Below are positions 36,079 through 46,430 of a stretch of DNA of 64,000 nt, piece after piece. Positions within the stretch are counted from its first letter, which is position 1. The number at the start of each line of letters is the position of its first letter. The position numbers and the translations under genes were made by a program. Source of the stretch: an uncultured Kordiimonas sp. (lineage in GTDB: Bacteria > Pseudomonadota > Alphaproteobacteria > Sphingomonadales > Kordiimonadaceae); assembly GCA_947503575.1 (NCBI GenBank), contig CANNDZ010000001.1:1736001-1800000 (forward strand). The letters run 5' to 3'. The notes beneath the pieces were generated by a model. The model was not told the origin of the DNA. It was given only the letters and a program-made list of their open reading frames with translations, and searched no databases.

Positions 36079-37872
36079 ATGAGTAATTATCGCGCGCCGC
36101 TTGAAGACATCAGCTTTGCTTTGGAAACTGTCGCTGGTATGCGGCATTGGTCTGCTATCCCGCAATACCAGGAAGCTGGCGAGGACCTTGTCCACGCTGT
36201 CCTTGAAGAGGCTGGAAAACTGGCAAGCGACGTTATTGCGCCAACAAACGCCATTGGTGACGCTGAGGGTGCGGTGCTGACAGGCAACGACGTCAAAACG
36301 CCCGATGTTTTCAAACCAATGCATAAGGCATTTGTTGAAGGCGGTTGGTCTACTTTAAGTGCTGATCCCGAGCTGGGGGGGCAAGGTCTGCCTGCATCAC
36401 TGGAAATTGCAGTGACTGAAATGGTGACGTCAGCCAATATGGCTTACAGTCTTCAGCCGTTGCTCACCAGCGGGGCGATTCAGGCGATTGATGCGCATGC
36501 CAGCGATAAATTGCGCATGACCTATCTGCCGAAAATGATCACGGGTGAATGGTCTGGTGCCATGAATTTGACAGAACCCGCTGCAGGCTCCGATGTTGGA
36601 GCCTTGCGGGCAAAAGCTGAAAGGCAACCCGACGGCACTTACAGGATTTCCGGTCAAAAAATATACATCACATGGGGCGAGCATGATCTGTGTGATAATA
36701 TTGTTCACTTGGTGCTGGCGCGTCTACCAGATAGCCCACCCGGCACCAAAGGTATTTCCATGTTTATTGTTCCGAAGTTCCTGGTGAACGAAGATGGGTC
36801 ACTGGGCGATCGTAACGATGTCAAATGCGTCAGTATCGAGCACAAGCTGGGCATCCACGCCAGCCCCACGTGTACAATGGCGTTTGGCGAAAATGACAAT
36901 TGCATCGGATATCTGGTCGGTGAAGAAAACTGCGGTATGCGCAATATGTTCACCATGATGAACCACGCCCGCATAGGTGTTGGCTTGCAGGGGGTCGCAA
37001 TCGCCGAAAGAGCTTATCAGCAGTCAGTTGCTTTTGCAAAAGACCGTGTTCAATCTGCAGCGATTGGAGCTACGACCAGAGAATCGGTCGCTATCATCAA
37101 TCATCCAGATGTTCGGCGTATGTTGATGACAGTTCGCGCAACGGCTGAGGCCGCAAGAGCGATTATATACCGCAACGTGTGGGCGCTTGACCGTGCGCAT
37201 ACGGCGACAGAAAAACATGAAAAAGCGAGTGCTGTTGGAGAAGCTGATCTGCTGACGCCCATTTCAAAAGCCTATGCAACAGACATTGGGGTTGAAGCTG
37301 CATCGCTTGCGGTGCAAATCCATGGCGGGATGGGATTTGTTGAAGAAACGGGTGTTGCCCAACACTACCGCGACAGCCGGATCGCCCCGATTTACGAAGG
37401 CACAAACGGTATTCAGGCACTTGATCTTGCAGGGCGTAAGCTGAACGCTGATGGCGGGGCGCACTGGCGTGCTCTGATACAAGAGATGAGCGTATCAGCC
37501 AATGACCTTGGCAGGTCAATGGAAGGGTCTAAAGAGGTGCTTTTGCAGGGCATCAACGCCCTTGAAGATGCCGCGAACACCTTGTTTGCGAATGGTTTCG
37601 AGAAGATCGTCGATACAGCAGGGGCGGCTACTCCCTATCTGCGTTTGTTTGGGACTGTCCTCGGAGCGCATCTGTTGACGCAACAGGCGGTTGAAGCAGA
37701 ACGCAGACTTGCTTCCAACGAAGGCGACCCGGCCTTTCTAAAAAGCAAAATCTCTATCGCGCGGTTTTACGTTGAACAATTGTTGCCATCCGCCACAGCA
37801 TTGGTTGGTCCGATCAAAGCGGGCGCTCAGTCACTTACTGCGATGGACAATGCCGATTTTGAAAGGGCCTGA
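36079..37872 (+). CDS. Acyl-CoA dehydrogenase, long DmdC-like type
   Basis: 597 residues, about 200 longer than ordinary acyl-CoA dehydrogenases. Features: MNLTEPAAGSDVGALRAKA (FAD/substrate contact), RIGVGLQGVAIAERAYQQ, QIHGGMGFVEETGVAQHYRD and PIYEGTNGIQALDLAGRK with the catalytic Glu; then a ~120-residue C-terminal extension domain. This class includes the 3-methylmercaptopropionyl-CoA dehydrogenase DmdC of marine bacteria and many fatty-acyl-CoA dehydrogenases, and I cannot separate them by eye. An MBL-fold hydrolase gene follows two bases after the stop. Confidence 0.88.
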   Translation: MSNYRAPLEDISFALETVAGMRHWSAIPQYQEAGEDLVHAVLEEAGKLASDVIAPTNAIGDAEGAVLTGNDVKTPDVFKPMHKAFVEGGWSTLSADPELGGQGLPASLEIAVTEMVTSANMAYSLQPLLTSGAIQAIDAHASDKLRMTYLPKMITGEWSGAMNLTEPAAGSDVGALRAKAERQPDGTYRISGQKIYITWGEHDLCDNIVHLVLARLPDSPPGTKGISMFIVPKFLVNEDGSLGDRNDVKCVSIEHKLGIHASPTCTMAFGENDNCIGYLVGEENCGMRNMFTMMNHARIGVGLQGVAIAERAYQQSVAFAKDRVQSAAIGATTRESVAIINHPDVRRMLMTVRATAEAARAIIYRNVWALDRAHTATEKHEKASAVGEADLLTPISKAYATDIGVEAASLAVQIHGGMGFVEETGVAQHYRDSRIAPIYEGTNGIQALDLAGRKLNADGGAHWRALIQEMSVSANDLGRSMEGSKEVLLQGINALEDAANTLFANGFEKIVDTAGAATPYLRLFGTVLGAHLLTQQAVEAERRLASNEGDPAFLKSKISIARFYVEQLLPSATALVGPIKAGAQSLTAMDNADFERA

Positions 37873-37874
37873 GT

Positions 37875-39062
37875 TTGGAAGCGCATCCTGAAAAAGACAT
37901 CCCGGTAACGGAAGGTGAAACGGTTGATCACCGGGTGCCCGGTAGTGGCCGCGATACCGGTGTTCAAGAATACCCTTTCAAGGACAAGGTGCCTGGCGGC
38001 ACGGATGTAATCGAAGTTGCAGAGGGTATTTACTGGGCACGCATTCCGCTGCCATGGTCACTGGATCATATAAATGTTTACCTTTTCGATGAAGGTGACG
38101 GCTGGACGGTTATCGACACTGGCGCACGTGGCAACACCGGTAAAGAGGCGTGGGAAGCAATTGAAAAAGCGGTTTTGAAAGGGCGGCCACTTAAGCGCGT
38201 GATTGCAACACATATGCACCCCGACCATCTTGGCCTCGCTGGTTGGCTGGTTGAGCGCCGCAACGCCGAATTCTGGATAACCCAGGCAGAGTATTTGCTG
38301 GCAAATACGCTTTGGCTCAGCGCAGGTGCAGAATTCCCTGAAAATGAATTAACATATTTGTTCCGCAACGGCGTTGACCGCAAGTATGAGCCTATGATCC
38401 GGGCCGCTGGTTACGGTAACTTCAAAAAAGGCGTCCATACCCTTCCATCCAGTTATATACGAATGGAGGATGGCATGGAACTGGAGCTTGGAAACCGGCG
38501 ATGGCGGGTGGTGATTGGGCGTGGGCATTCGCCAGAGCATGCTTGCTTGTTGTGTCTTGATGAGCCGCTGTTTATTGGGGGCGATCAGATTTTGCCAGAG
38601 ATCACGTCAAACGTTTCGGTTTATGCTCGCGAGCCTCACGGTAACCCTTTGGCGCATTGGCTTTCCAGTCTGGACCGCATGCGGGCGATCACTGGCAATC
38701 CGATGGTGCTGCCATCTCATGGCCGGGTATTCTTTGGCCTGCGCACGCGCCTGGATGCATTGATTGAAGGTCATCTGGTTAAACTTGAGAGACTGCATGA
38801 CTGGTGCAAGGAACCGAAAACCACTGTCAAAACTTTCAAGGCTCTATATCGGCGTAAAATTGAAGGGATGGACTTTTATCTCGCGCTGGGTGAAGCCGTT
38901 GCGCATCTGCATCTGCTTGAGTCGTTGAATGTTCTAAATCGGAGTTTTGATGGGGATGTCTATCAGTTCACTTCAATCAATGTTTTTAACAAAGATACTG
39001 CCCTCCAACAGGTAAATGCGCAAACTGGCGTGTCTCTGCGTGACTTGTCTGATTTTGAATAA
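37875..39062 (+). CDS. MBL-fold metallo-hydrolase, large type
   Basis: 395 residues from a TTG at 37875, directly after the dehydrogenase stop. Metal site: THMHPDHLGLAGWL (HxHxDH), GRGHSPEHACLL (His) and GGDQILPEI (Asp). After ~310 residues comes a helical C-terminal domain (KLERLHDWCKEPKTT), as in glyoxalase-II-like proteins next to acyl-CoA dehydrogenases. Known family members hydrolyse thioesters or related bonds; linkage to the dehydrogenase suggests an acyl-CoA-derived substrate, which is inference. Confidence 0.82.
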   Translation: MEAHPEKDIPVTEGETVDHRVPGSGRDTGVQEYPFKDKVPGGTDVIEVAEGIYWARIPLPWSLDHINVYLFDEGDGWTVIDTGARGNTGKEAWEAIEKAVLKGRPLKRVIATHMHPDHLGLAGWLVERRNAEFWITQAEYLLANTLWLSAGAEFPENELTYLFRNGVDRKYEPMIRAAGYGNFKKGVHTLPSSYIRMEDGMELELGNRRWRVVIGRGHSPEHACLLCLDEPLFIGGDQILPEITSNVSVYAREPHGNPLAHWLSSLDRMRAITGNPMVLPSHGRVFFGLRTRLDALIEGHLVKLERLHDWCKEPKTTVKTFKALYRRKIEGMDFYLALGEAVAHLHLLESLNVLNRSFDGDVYQFTSINVFNKDTALQQVNAQTGVSLRDLSDFE

Positions 39063-39153
39063 CATTGTTCTATATTCTCCTTTACGCACAGTGTTCTAGC
39101 GCCCTATAACAAATACAGGTGTAAATCTGACTTTGAAGTTGGCGGGGCATGTA

Positions 39154-39411
39154 ATGGGTCAGGATACAGAAGATACAAGCGTTGAAACACTAAGCTTTGA
39201 GCAAGCGATGGCAGAATTAGACCGCGTCGTAGAGCAGTTGGAGTCTGGTGCCGCACCCTTGGAACGCTCCATCGAACTATACACACGCGGCACCGCGTTA
39301 AAGGCGCGCTGTGAAGCACTTCTAAAAGATGCTCAGGCCAAGATCAAAAAAATCACACTTGATGAAAAAGGCGGCGCCACGGGTACCGAAGCCTTCGATC
39401 CGGACGCTTGA
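39154..39411 (+). CDS. xseB: Exodeoxyribonuclease VII small subunit
   Basis: 85 residues from the ATG at 39154 (GGCGGGG upstream); an in-frame TTG at 39133 is less likely. The typical XseB core is SFEQAMAELDRVVEQLESG followed by LERSIELYTRGTAL and CEALLKDAQAKI. With XseA it degrades single-stranded DNA. XseB-IspA-Dxs is a classic proteobacterial order. Its stop overlaps the ispA start (ATGA). Confidence 0.92.
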   Translation: MGQDTEDTSVETLSFEQAMAELDRVVEQLESGAAPLERSIELYTRGTALKARCEALLKDAQAKIKKITLDEKGGATGTEAFDPDA

Positions 39412-40319
39412 TGAACGCTGAAATGACCGAAAACCAAGCCCTTAAAAATGCGATGGCTGCCACATCGCAGGCCGTTGAACGCACCATAGAACCCTTTTTG
39501 GCTGTCCCGAGTGGGCCGGAAGCCCGGGTTGTAGAGGCGATGCGTTATGCCTTTTTTTCCGGTGGTAAGCGGCTACGCCCCTTTTTAGTTCTTGCTAGCG
39601 CTGACTTATTTGGTGTCGACAAAAAGCAGGCACTGCGGGTTGCGGCTGCTGTGGAATGTGTTCACTGTTATTCGTTAATTCACGATGATTTACCCGCAAT
39701 GGACGACGATGATGTGCGCCGGGGTAAACCCACAGTGCACAAGGCGTTTGACGAGGCAACAGCTATACTAGCTGGGGATGCGCTTATGACGTTGGCGTTT
39801 GAAATCCTGAGCAATGAACACTCTCATCCAGACCCAAATGTCCGGTTGAGACTTATTCAGGAATTAGCAAAGGCCTCAGGCCACCATGGTATGGTGGGTG
39901 GTCAGATGATTGATTTGACGGCAGATGAGCATGCCCTTGGTGAAGCCGACATTCATCGTCTTCAACAGATGAAAACTGGTGCGCTGATTAGTTATGCAAC
40001 AGAAGCAGGGGCGATCCTTGGCCATGCAAGCTCTCAGGCAATTTCCTCAATTCAGGGCTACGCACGGGATCTTGGGTTAGCATTTCAAATCGCTGATGAT
40101 TTGCTGGATGTTGAAGGTGACGCCTCGGAAGTTGGCAAAGCAACGGGCAAGGATGCTGACGCTGGTAAGGCTACTCTCGTCAGCATTATGGGTGTTGATC
40201 GTGCCCGCAACCAAGCCGCGATACTGGCCGACCAGGCCATTGAACATTTATCAAGTTTTGATGATAAGGCGGCGCTTTTGCGAGCAGTCGCGCACTTTGC
40301 TATATTTCGCCGCACCTGA
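39411..40319 (+). CDS. ispA: Polyprenyl synthetase, farnesyl diphosphate synthase type
   Basis: 302 residues from the ATG overlapping the xseB stop. First aspartate-rich motif HDDLPAMDDDDVRRGKPT and second QIADDLLDVEGD are intact, as is GKRLRPFLVL. It condenses IPP with DMAPP/GPP to farnesyl diphosphate in the cytoplasm. It lies just upstream of dxs, so both ends of the isoprenoid route are co-located. Confidence 0.93.
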   Translation: MNAEMTENQALKNAMAATSQAVERTIEPFLAVPSGPEARVVEAMRYAFFSGGKRLRPFLVLASADLFGVDKKQALRVAAAVECVHCYSLIHDDLPAMDDDDVRRGKPTVHKAFDEATAILAGDALMTLAFEILSNEHSHPDPNVRLRLIQELAKASGHHGMVGGQMIDLTADEHALGEADIHRLQQMKTGALISYATEAGAILGHASSQAISSIQGYARDLGLAFQIADDLLDVEGDASEVGKATGKDADAGKATLVSIMGVDRARNQAAILADQAIEHLSSFDDKAALLRAVAHFAIFRRT

Positions 40320-40376
40320 AGACGATTATAACAAAAGTGCCATAAAAAGAAGACAAACTAGGGAAGTTGAAAAGCC

Positions 40377-42302
40377 GTGAGCAATACGCAAGATACTCCG
40401 CTGCTTGATAAAGTCCAAACACCTGAAGACCTGCGTAAGGTGCCCAAAGAGCACCTTCAAAGTCTTGCTGATGAGTTGCGTTCAGAGATTATCAGCGCAG
40501 CATCAGAGTCAGGTGGCCATTTTGGCGCAGGGCTTGGTGTTGTTGAACTGACGGTGGCGCTGCACTATGTGTTCAACACCCCAGACGACCGCCTGATTTG
40601 GGATGTGGGGCATCAGGCTTATCCTCATAAAATTCTGACAGGTCGGCGTGATAGCATTCGGTCTATTCGCCAGCCGGGTGGCTTGTCACCTTTTACCAAA
40701 CGGAGCGAAAGTGAATTTGATCCGTTTGGCGCAGGGCATTCTTCCACGTCTATCAGTGCAGCGCTTGGTATGGCGGTGGCCAACAAGCTGAATGATAATC
40801 CAGGACGAGCGATTGCAGTAATTGGCGACGGTGCAATGAGTGCTGGCATGGCCTATGAGGCCATGAATAACGCCAGGCAGGCCGGCAACCGGCTCATTGT
40901 AATCCTGAATGATAACGACATGTCCATTGCGCCTGCTGTTGGCGGATTAAGCGCATATTTGGCTCGGATTATCAGTTCTGAAACCTTTTTAAGCTTGCGG
41001 GGTTTTGGAAAAAAAATCCTTGAAAAGTTGCCAAAACCGCTTGCCGACCGAGCGCGCATTGCAGAAGAAACAGCCCGTGGCATGGCCGCCGGTGGCGGTA
41101 CGCTTTTTGATGAGCTCGGGTTCTATTATGTCGGGCCTATAGACGGCCATAATATGGATCACCTGTTACCGGTGCTGGAAAATGTGCGGGATGCATCTGC
41201 TGGCCCAATGCTTATTCATGTGGTGACAGAAAAAGGCAGGGGACACCCGTTTGTAGAGCCACATCAGGAAAGATATCATGCGGTTCCACAATTTGATCTT
41301 GTAACCGGCAAACAGAAGAAGTCTAAGCCCAAGGCACCGACGTTTACTAATGTGTTTGCCGAAGCGCTGATTGATGAAGCCCGGCGTGACGACAAGATTG
41401 TGGCAATCACGGCCGCAATGCCATCGGGTACTGGCGTTGACAAGTTTGAAAAAGAATTTCCTGACCGGTCGTTTGACGTCGGGATTGCCGAGCAGCACGC
41501 TGTCACCTTTGCTGCAGGTCTGGCGAGCGAAGGATACAAACCTTTTGCAACCATATATTCCACTTTTTTGCAGCGCGCCTATGACCAAATTGTTCATGAT
41601 GTGGCGGTGCAAAACCTACCTGTACGTTTTGCAATTGACCGGGCGGGGCTGGTTGGTGCCGATGGCCCAACGCACGCCGGTAGTTTTGACGTGACCTATT
41701 TGGCAAGCCTTCCAAACATGGTTGTGATGGCGGCTGCTGATGAAGCCGAATTGAAGCATATGGTGGCTACTTGTGTTGCCATTAATGATCGCCCCTCAGC
41801 AGTGAGGTACCCACGCGGTGAGGGGTCAGGTGTTGAAATGCCTGCTCACGGGGAAGTGCTGGAAATTGGTAAGGGCCGGATCGTTAAAAAAGGCTCCAAA
41901 GTTGCGATCTTGTCACTTGGGGCGCGGTTGTCTGAGGCGCTTGAGGCAGCAAAACAGTTGGATGCACGGGGTCTTTCTACAACTGTGGCCGATGCGCGGT
42001 TTGCAAAGCCGGTTGATCACCAGCTTATTCGTGACCTTGCTGCCACACATGACCTTTTGTTGACCGTGGAAGAAGGGTCAATTGGTGGTTTTGGAGCGCA
42101 TGTGATGGATTTCTGCGCTGACGAGGGCATCCTTGACGGCCAGTTACGTGTGCGGGCACTTAAACTACCTGATGAATTTATTGACCACGGTAAGCCTGAT
42201 CAAATGTATGAGGCAGCCGGTCTGAATGCATCCGGTATTTTGGCAGCAGTCCTAAAAGCGCTTGGGCACAATAGCTTTGACCAGTCAGTGTCTAACACCT
42301 AA
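40377..42302 (+). CDS. dxs: 1-deoxy-D-xylulose-5-phosphate synthase
   Basis: 641 residues from a GTG. Thiamine diphosphate motif [35 protein letters not shown] at the N-terminus, [15 protein letters not shown] with the catalytic Glu, and [15 protein letters not shown]. It makes DXP from pyruvate and glyceraldehyde 3-phosphate, the first step of the MEP route. It lies 57 bases after ispA and 23 before the tlyA-type gene. Confidence 0.97.
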   Translation: MSNTQDTPLLDKVQTPEDLRKVPKEHLQSLADELRSEIISAASESGGHFGAGLGVVELTVALHYVFNTPDDRLIWDVGHQAYPHKILTGRRDSIRSIRQPGGLSPFTKRSESEFDPFGAGHSSTSISAALGMAVANKLNDNPGRAIAVIGDGAMSAGMAYEAMNNARQAGNRLIVILNDNDMSIAPAVGGLSAYLARIISSETFLSLRGFGKKILEKLPKPLADRARIAEETARGMAAGGGTLFDELGFYYVGPIDGHNMDHLLPVLENVRDASAGPMLIHVVTEKGRGHPFVEPHQERYHAVPQFDLVTGKQKKSKPKAPTFTNVFAEALIDEARRDDKIVAITAAMPSGTGVDKFEKEFPDRSFDVGIAEQHAVTFAAGLASEGYKPFATIYSTFLQRAYDQIVHDVAVQNLPVRFAIDRAGLVGADGPTHAGSFDVTYLASLPNMVVMAAADEAELKHMVATCVAINDRPSAVRYPRGEGSGVEMPAHGEVLEIGKGRIVKKGSKVAILSLGARLSEALEAAKQLDARGLSTTVADARFAKPVDHQLIRDLAATHDLLLTVEEGSIGGFGAHVMDFCADEGILDGQLRVRALKLPDEFIDHGKPDQMYEAAGLNASGILAAVLKALGHNSFDQSVSNT

Positions 42303-42325
42303 TCCTTCTGCGAAAGGCCTATGCC

Positions 42326-43069
42326 TTGGCTAAAGTGCGGGTAGATGTTGCGCTTGTGGACCGCGGACTGGTTGAGTCGCGCGCAAAAGCTCAAGCATTG
42401 ATTATGGCCGGCCATGTTTTTTCTGGCGAAATCAAAATTACTAAGGCCGGGCACCAAGTTAAAGAGGACCAGCCTCTTGAGGTGCGCGGTAAGGAACACC
42501 CCTGGGTAAGCCGAGGTGGGCTGAAGCTTGAAAAAGGCTTGGATGTATTTTCTGTTGATGTGCAGGGCGCTGTTGTTGTTGATGTAGGGGCATCTACCGG
42601 TGGCTTTACGGATGTTCTGCTTACTAATGGTGCTGATTTTGTTTACGCTGTGGATGTTGGACGGGGGCAACTGGCCTGGAAGCTGCGCAACGATGAACGC
42701 GTCGAGGTTATGGAAAAAACCAACGCACGATATTTGACTACGGAGCAAATTCCGCAGTCGATTGATCTGGTCGTGTGTGACGCTAGCTTTATCTCCCTGA
42801 AAACTGTTTTACCCGCGTCCCTAAACCTGGTGAAGCCGGGAGGCCAGCTTATTGCCTTGATCAAACCACAGTTTGAAGTGGGCCGCGAAAACGTTGGTAA
42901 AGGCGGTGTTGTGCGGGATACTGCTTTGCATAAAGCAGTTTGCAAGGATATCTCGGCATGGCTTGATGATTTGCCGGGCTGGCGGTCGGTTGCCATCACT
43001 GAAAGCCCGATTAAGGGACCAGAGGGAAACATTGAGTTTCTAATCCACGGCGTGAAGTCTGATGAGTAA
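42326..43069 (+). CDS. tlyA: TlyA-family rRNA 2'-O-methyltransferase / hemolysin A homologue
   Basis: 247 residues from a TTG (GAAAGG upstream). N-terminal S4 RNA-binding domain (VRVDVALVDRGLVESRAKAQ), then an FtsJ-type SAM domain (VVDVGASTGGFTDVLL, LIALIKPQFEVGREN). In Mycobacterium TlyA methylates 16S C1409 and 23S C1920; short proteobacterial forms probably do only part of this. Overlaps the next gene by 8 bases. Confidence 0.9.
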   Translation: MAKVRVDVALVDRGLVESRAKAQALIMAGHVFSGEIKITKAGHQVKEDQPLEVRGKEHPWVSRGGLKLEKGLDVFSVDVQGAVVVDVGASTGGFTDVLLTNGADFVYAVDVGRGQLAWKLRNDERVEVMEKTNARYLTTEQIPQSIDLVVCDASFISLKTVLPASLNLVKPGGQLIALIKPQFEVGRENVGKGGVVRDTALHKAVCKDISAWLDDLPGWRSVAITESPIKGPEGNIEFLIHGVKSDE

Positions 43070-44339
43070 AAACGTTTTCGTTATGATCAATGCGCTTGGA
43101 GCTCGCGGTGACGGTGTCGGCGAACTGGGTGGAAAGCCGGTTTATGTGCCGTTTGCATTGCCGGGAGAGAGGGTTACGGCATCCATAGACGAGGAGCGAA
43201 AAAACGGCCTCTATGCAAGTCTAGTGAGTGTAAAGCGTGCGTCAGAACTCCGGAATACGCCGGCCTGCGGTCATTTTGCAGAATGTGGTGGATGCCAGCT
43301 TCAGCATTTGAACCCTGAAACCTACCGGGAATGGGTTCGTGACCGGGCCGCTTTTGCCCTAAAGCAACATGGTATTGAAGGCATTTCAGTTGATGATCCT
43401 TTCATCACGCCGCCTGCAACGCGTCGCCGTGTCGCCATGAAGGCAATCAATACAGTTGATGGCGTAGTTATGGGGTTTAATCGGCACGCCAGCCACCAGC
43501 TGGTTAACCTACAGTCTTGCCCCGTTACACGGTCTGAAATCGTGGGCTTATTGCCATCACTTCGAGAGCTCCTGGGGGCAATTTTACCAAAGGGAAAAAT
43601 GACGGGCGTTCACATAACGGTGGCAGATTCTGGCATCGATGTGGTTGTTGAGGCGCAGAATGAGCTGAGCCTGCATCAGCGTGAAATGTGCGCTGCCTTC
43701 GCGAACGATCATGACCTTGGCGCTATGCATTGGCAAGTTGGTGGATTTCTGGACCCTGTGATCATCCGGCGTGAGCCTGTAATGAAATTCGCGGGGGCGA
43801 TTGTGCCATTGCCTCCCGCAATTTTTATCCAGGCAACCGCTGAGTGCCAGCAAGTCATGCAGGAAATGGCAGTAAAATCCTGTGAAGGAGCAGGGCGTGT
43901 TGCCGACCTTTTTTCTGGTATCGGGACTTTTACGTTTCCGCTGGCAAAAGCGCATCAGGTGCTGGCTGTCGAAGGCGCAAAAGGTGCATTGCAGGTTTTG
44001 GAAGCCGGTCGTAACAGCGCCCAGCGCACGGGTCACTCTTTTAAACAGATTGTAACCCGGCACCGCGACTTGTTCCGTCGTCCCCTTACGGCCGGAGAAT
44101 TGGCAGGTTTTGATGCTGTTGTTATTGACCCGCCTCGTGCTGGTGCACAGGCACAGATGGAACAACTAGGTCAATCTGCTGTGAAAAAGATTGTATCTGT
44201 ATCTTGCAATCCAAATACATTCGCTCGGGATGCCAAACTATTGGTTGATGGCGGCTATACCTTGCAACATTTGTTGCCGGTTGGGCAGTTTCTTTGGTCA
44301 TCTCATATCGAACTTGTTGGCGTTTTTGAACGTGTCTAA
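43062..44339 (+). CDS. RNA m5U methyltransferase, TrmA/RlmD (RumA) family
   Basis: 425 residues. A short TRAM-like N-terminus (GDGVGELGGKPVYVPFALPGE) is followed by the [4Fe-4S] cysteines CGHFAECGGCQLQH and a later QSCPV. The SAM domain has VADLFSGIGTFTFPLA, VIDPPRAGAQ and the catalytic Cys in SVSCNPNTFARD. Members make m5U in 23S rRNA or tRNA; the target here is not assigned. Coupled to the tlyA-type gene by overlap. Confidence 0.9.
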   Translation: MSKNVFVMINALGARGDGVGELGGKPVYVPFALPGERVTASIDEERKNGLYASLVSVKRASELRNTPACGHFAECGGCQLQHLNPETYREWVRDRAAFALKQHGIEGISVDDPFITPPATRRRVAMKAINTVDGVVMGFNRHASHQLVNLQSCPVTRSEIVGLLPSLRELLGAILPKGKMTGVHITVADSGIDVVVEAQNELSLHQREMCAAFANDHDLGAMHWQVGGFLDPVIIRREPVMKFAGAIVPLPPAIFIQATAECQQVMQEMAVKSCEGAGRVADLFSGIGTFTFPLAKAHQVLAVEGAKGALQVLEAGRNSAQRTGHSFKQIVTRHRDLFRRPLTAGELAGFDAVVIDPPRAGAQAQMEQLGQSAVKKIVSVSCNPNTFARDAKLLVDGGYTLQHLLPVGQFLWSSHIELVGVFERV

Positions 44340-44344
44340 TCCGC

Positions 44345-45310
44345 TTAAGGCCAGTTAGTTTTCAGAAAAGCTCTCACGGCTTCAGCACTTTCTTTCGCCA
44401 CTTCTTCCATTGGGAGGTGTCCAACACCGTTAAATACCTTCAGTTCGCTATTGGGGATGCGGCTATCCAGTGCATACCCCAACTCTACCGGGATTAATTT
44501 GTCCTCATCGCCCCATATGATGAGCGTAGGCAGCGCAATCCCCTCTACAGGCAGGTCGCGGCGCCCGGCATCCCTGTAGCCTGCGAACCGAATGCCTGTG
44601 GCGCGTCTGCTGCCAGGGTAACGGGCCAGTTCCCAGTAACGGTCAATCATATCTTCGGTTAAGATTTCCTTCACACTGACGCTGGCAAGCAACCCTTCAG
44701 ATGCGAGGCTGCGGGGTGTTATATATTCAATAATCCAACTGCTGTACCAGCGACCAGCAAGCTCAAACGCCAGTGGGTAATCGACCTCACCCTTTGGCGG
44801 TGTCGGTAATTGGGTCCCGCCTGCATCAACCAGAAGCAGGTGCGTTGGATCATCGGGGTACTGAAGTGTGTAGGCAAGCGTTACACCGCCACCCATGCTG
44901 TTGCCGCCCAGAATAAAGGTATTTATCTCAATAGCTTCTGTGAATTCTTTCACGAAATTTACCATGCCCTGATAGCTGTAATCATCGGATGGTACTGGCC
45001 CCGTTAGGCCGTGGCCCGGCAGATCAACAGTCACAATCAGATAGTCATCAGACAACTGGGCAACCCATGGCTCCCATGTATGCAGCGATGCGTTTGACCC
45101 ATGAAGTAAAACAATTGACTGCCCTTCCGGATTTCCCTGTATGCGGTAATGCGCTCGCGCTCCCGAAGGCAGGTCAATAAAATCAGACGCGCCAGTTGCG
45201 TACTTGGCGATCAATTCATCACGCGGGATGTCGGATGCCCAACCCAAGTATAAAAGTGCACCAATAAGCGCCAAAAGCGCCAATCCAGCATACTTAAGCC
45301 ATTTGAGCAT
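44345..45310 (-). CDS. Membrane-anchored alpha/beta hydrolase
   Basis: 321 residues. An N-terminal hydrophobic anchor (YAGLALLALIGALLYLGWA) is followed by an alpha/beta hydrolase: IVLLHGSNASLHTWEPW, VTVDLPGHGLT, nucleophile elbow ILGGNSMGGGVTLAY, LIIWGDEDKLIPVEL (acid) and GVGHLPMEEV (His). Similar to esterases and C-C hydrolases; substrate unknown. It follows aroC on the same strand with a 32-base gap. Confidence 0.83.
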   Translation of the reverse strand: MLKWLKYAGLALLALIGALLYLGWASDIPRDELIAKYATGASDFIDLPSGARAHYRIQGNPEGQSIVLLHGSNASLHTWEPWVAQLSDDYLIVTVDLPGHGLTGPVPSDDYSYQGMVNFVKEFTEAIEINTFILGGNSMGGGVTLAYTLQYPDDPTHLLLVDAGGTQLPTPPKGEVDYPLAFELAGRWYSSWIIEYITPRSLASEGLLASVSVKEILTEDMIDRYWELARYPGSRRATGIRFAGYRDAGRRDLPVEGIALPTLIIWGDEDKLIPVELGYALDSRIPNSELKVFNGVGHLPMEEVAKESAEAVRAFLKTNWP

Positions 45311-45342
45311 GATATCTCACCTCTTGGTGTGAATTGGTGGGG

Positions 45343-46419
45343 TCAACTGCCGCACTGAGCGCGGTGCAGCATCATATGGTCGGCCAGTACAATCGCCATC
45401 ATGGCCTCTGCGATAGGCACTGCGCGTATGCCAACGCACGGGTCGTGGCGACCTTTAGTTACCACATCTGTCGCTTTGCCTGCGCTAGTGACGCTTTTGC
45501 GTGGTGTGAGAATGGAGCTGGTTGGCTTCACTGAAAACCGGGCCACAATTTGCTGACCTGTGGAAATGCCGCCCAGGATACCGCCGGCATTATTCGAGAG
45601 AAATTCGGGCTTTCCGTCCGTGCCAGGGCGCATCTGATCGGCGTTTTCTTCGCCAGTTAAGGCAGCTGCGCCCATACCGGCACCGATTTCAACACCTTTT
45701 GCTGCATTTATGCTCATCATTGCGCTTGCAAGGTCAGCGTCCAGTTTACCATACACAGGCGCACCCCAACCAGCGGGAACACCGTCTGCTACTACTTCAA
45801 TGATGGCGCCAACAGAACTCCCAGATTTGCGAATTTTATCAAGCGCTGACGCCCATTCATCAGCGGCCAACGGGTCAGGGCAGAACAAGGGGTTATTCCT
45901 AACTTCGCCCCAATCAAGCCGACCACGGTCAATCGTGTGTGTGCCCATCTGCACCATTCCAGCCCGAACGGTAATACCATCGCCCAGTATCTTGCGAGCA
46001 ATGGCACCGGCACCAACACGTGCTGCTGTTTCCCGTGCGCTGGACCTGCCGCCGCCGCGAAAGTCGCGGATGCCGTATTTTGCGTCATAGGTGAAGTCGG
46101 CATGACCTGGCCTGTATGACTTGGCTATATCTCCGTAGTCTTTTGACCGTTGATCTACATTCTCAATCGTCAGTTGGACGGGCGTGCCAGTTGTCTGGCC
46201 CTCAAAAACCCCTGACAGGATTTTTACTGCGTCGGGTTCGCGCCGTTGTGTTGTATATTTGGATTGGCTAGGTTTGCGTTCATCCAGATACTTTTGAATG
46301 TCAGCTTCGCACAGCGGTATGCGCGGCGGCACACCATCAACTGTGCAACCAATGGCGGGTCCATGGCTTTCCCCCCAACTGGTAAACCGAAACAAACGTC
46401 CAAAAGTATTGTAGGACAT
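45343..46419 (-). CDS. aroC: Chorismate synthase
   Basis: 358 residues, full length. Signatures are [16 protein letters not shown] at the start, [27 protein letters not shown] and the C-terminal [18 protein letters not shown]. It makes chorismate from EPSP with reduced FMN at the end of the shikimate route. fabI is 11 bases upstream on the same strand, so the two may be co-transcribed. Confidence 0.97.
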   Translation of the reverse strand: MSYNTFGRLFRFTSWGESHGPAIGCTVDGVPPRIPLCEADIQKYLDERKPSQSKYTTQRREPDAVKILSGVFEGQTTGTPVQLTIENVDQRSKDYGDIAKSYRPGHADFTYDAKYGIRDFRGGGRSSARETAARVGAGAIARKILGDGITVRAGMVQMGTHTIDRGRLDWGEVRNNPLFCPDPLAADEWASALDKIRKSGSSVGAIIEVVADGVPAGWGAPVYGKLDADLASAMMSINAAKGVEIGAGMGAAALTGEENADQMRPGTDGKPEFLSNNAGGILGGISTGQQIVARFSVKPTSSILTPRKSVTSAGKATDVVTKGRHDPCVGIRAVPIAEAMMAIVLADHMMLHRAQCGS

Positions 46420-46430
46420 AATCGACCCCG

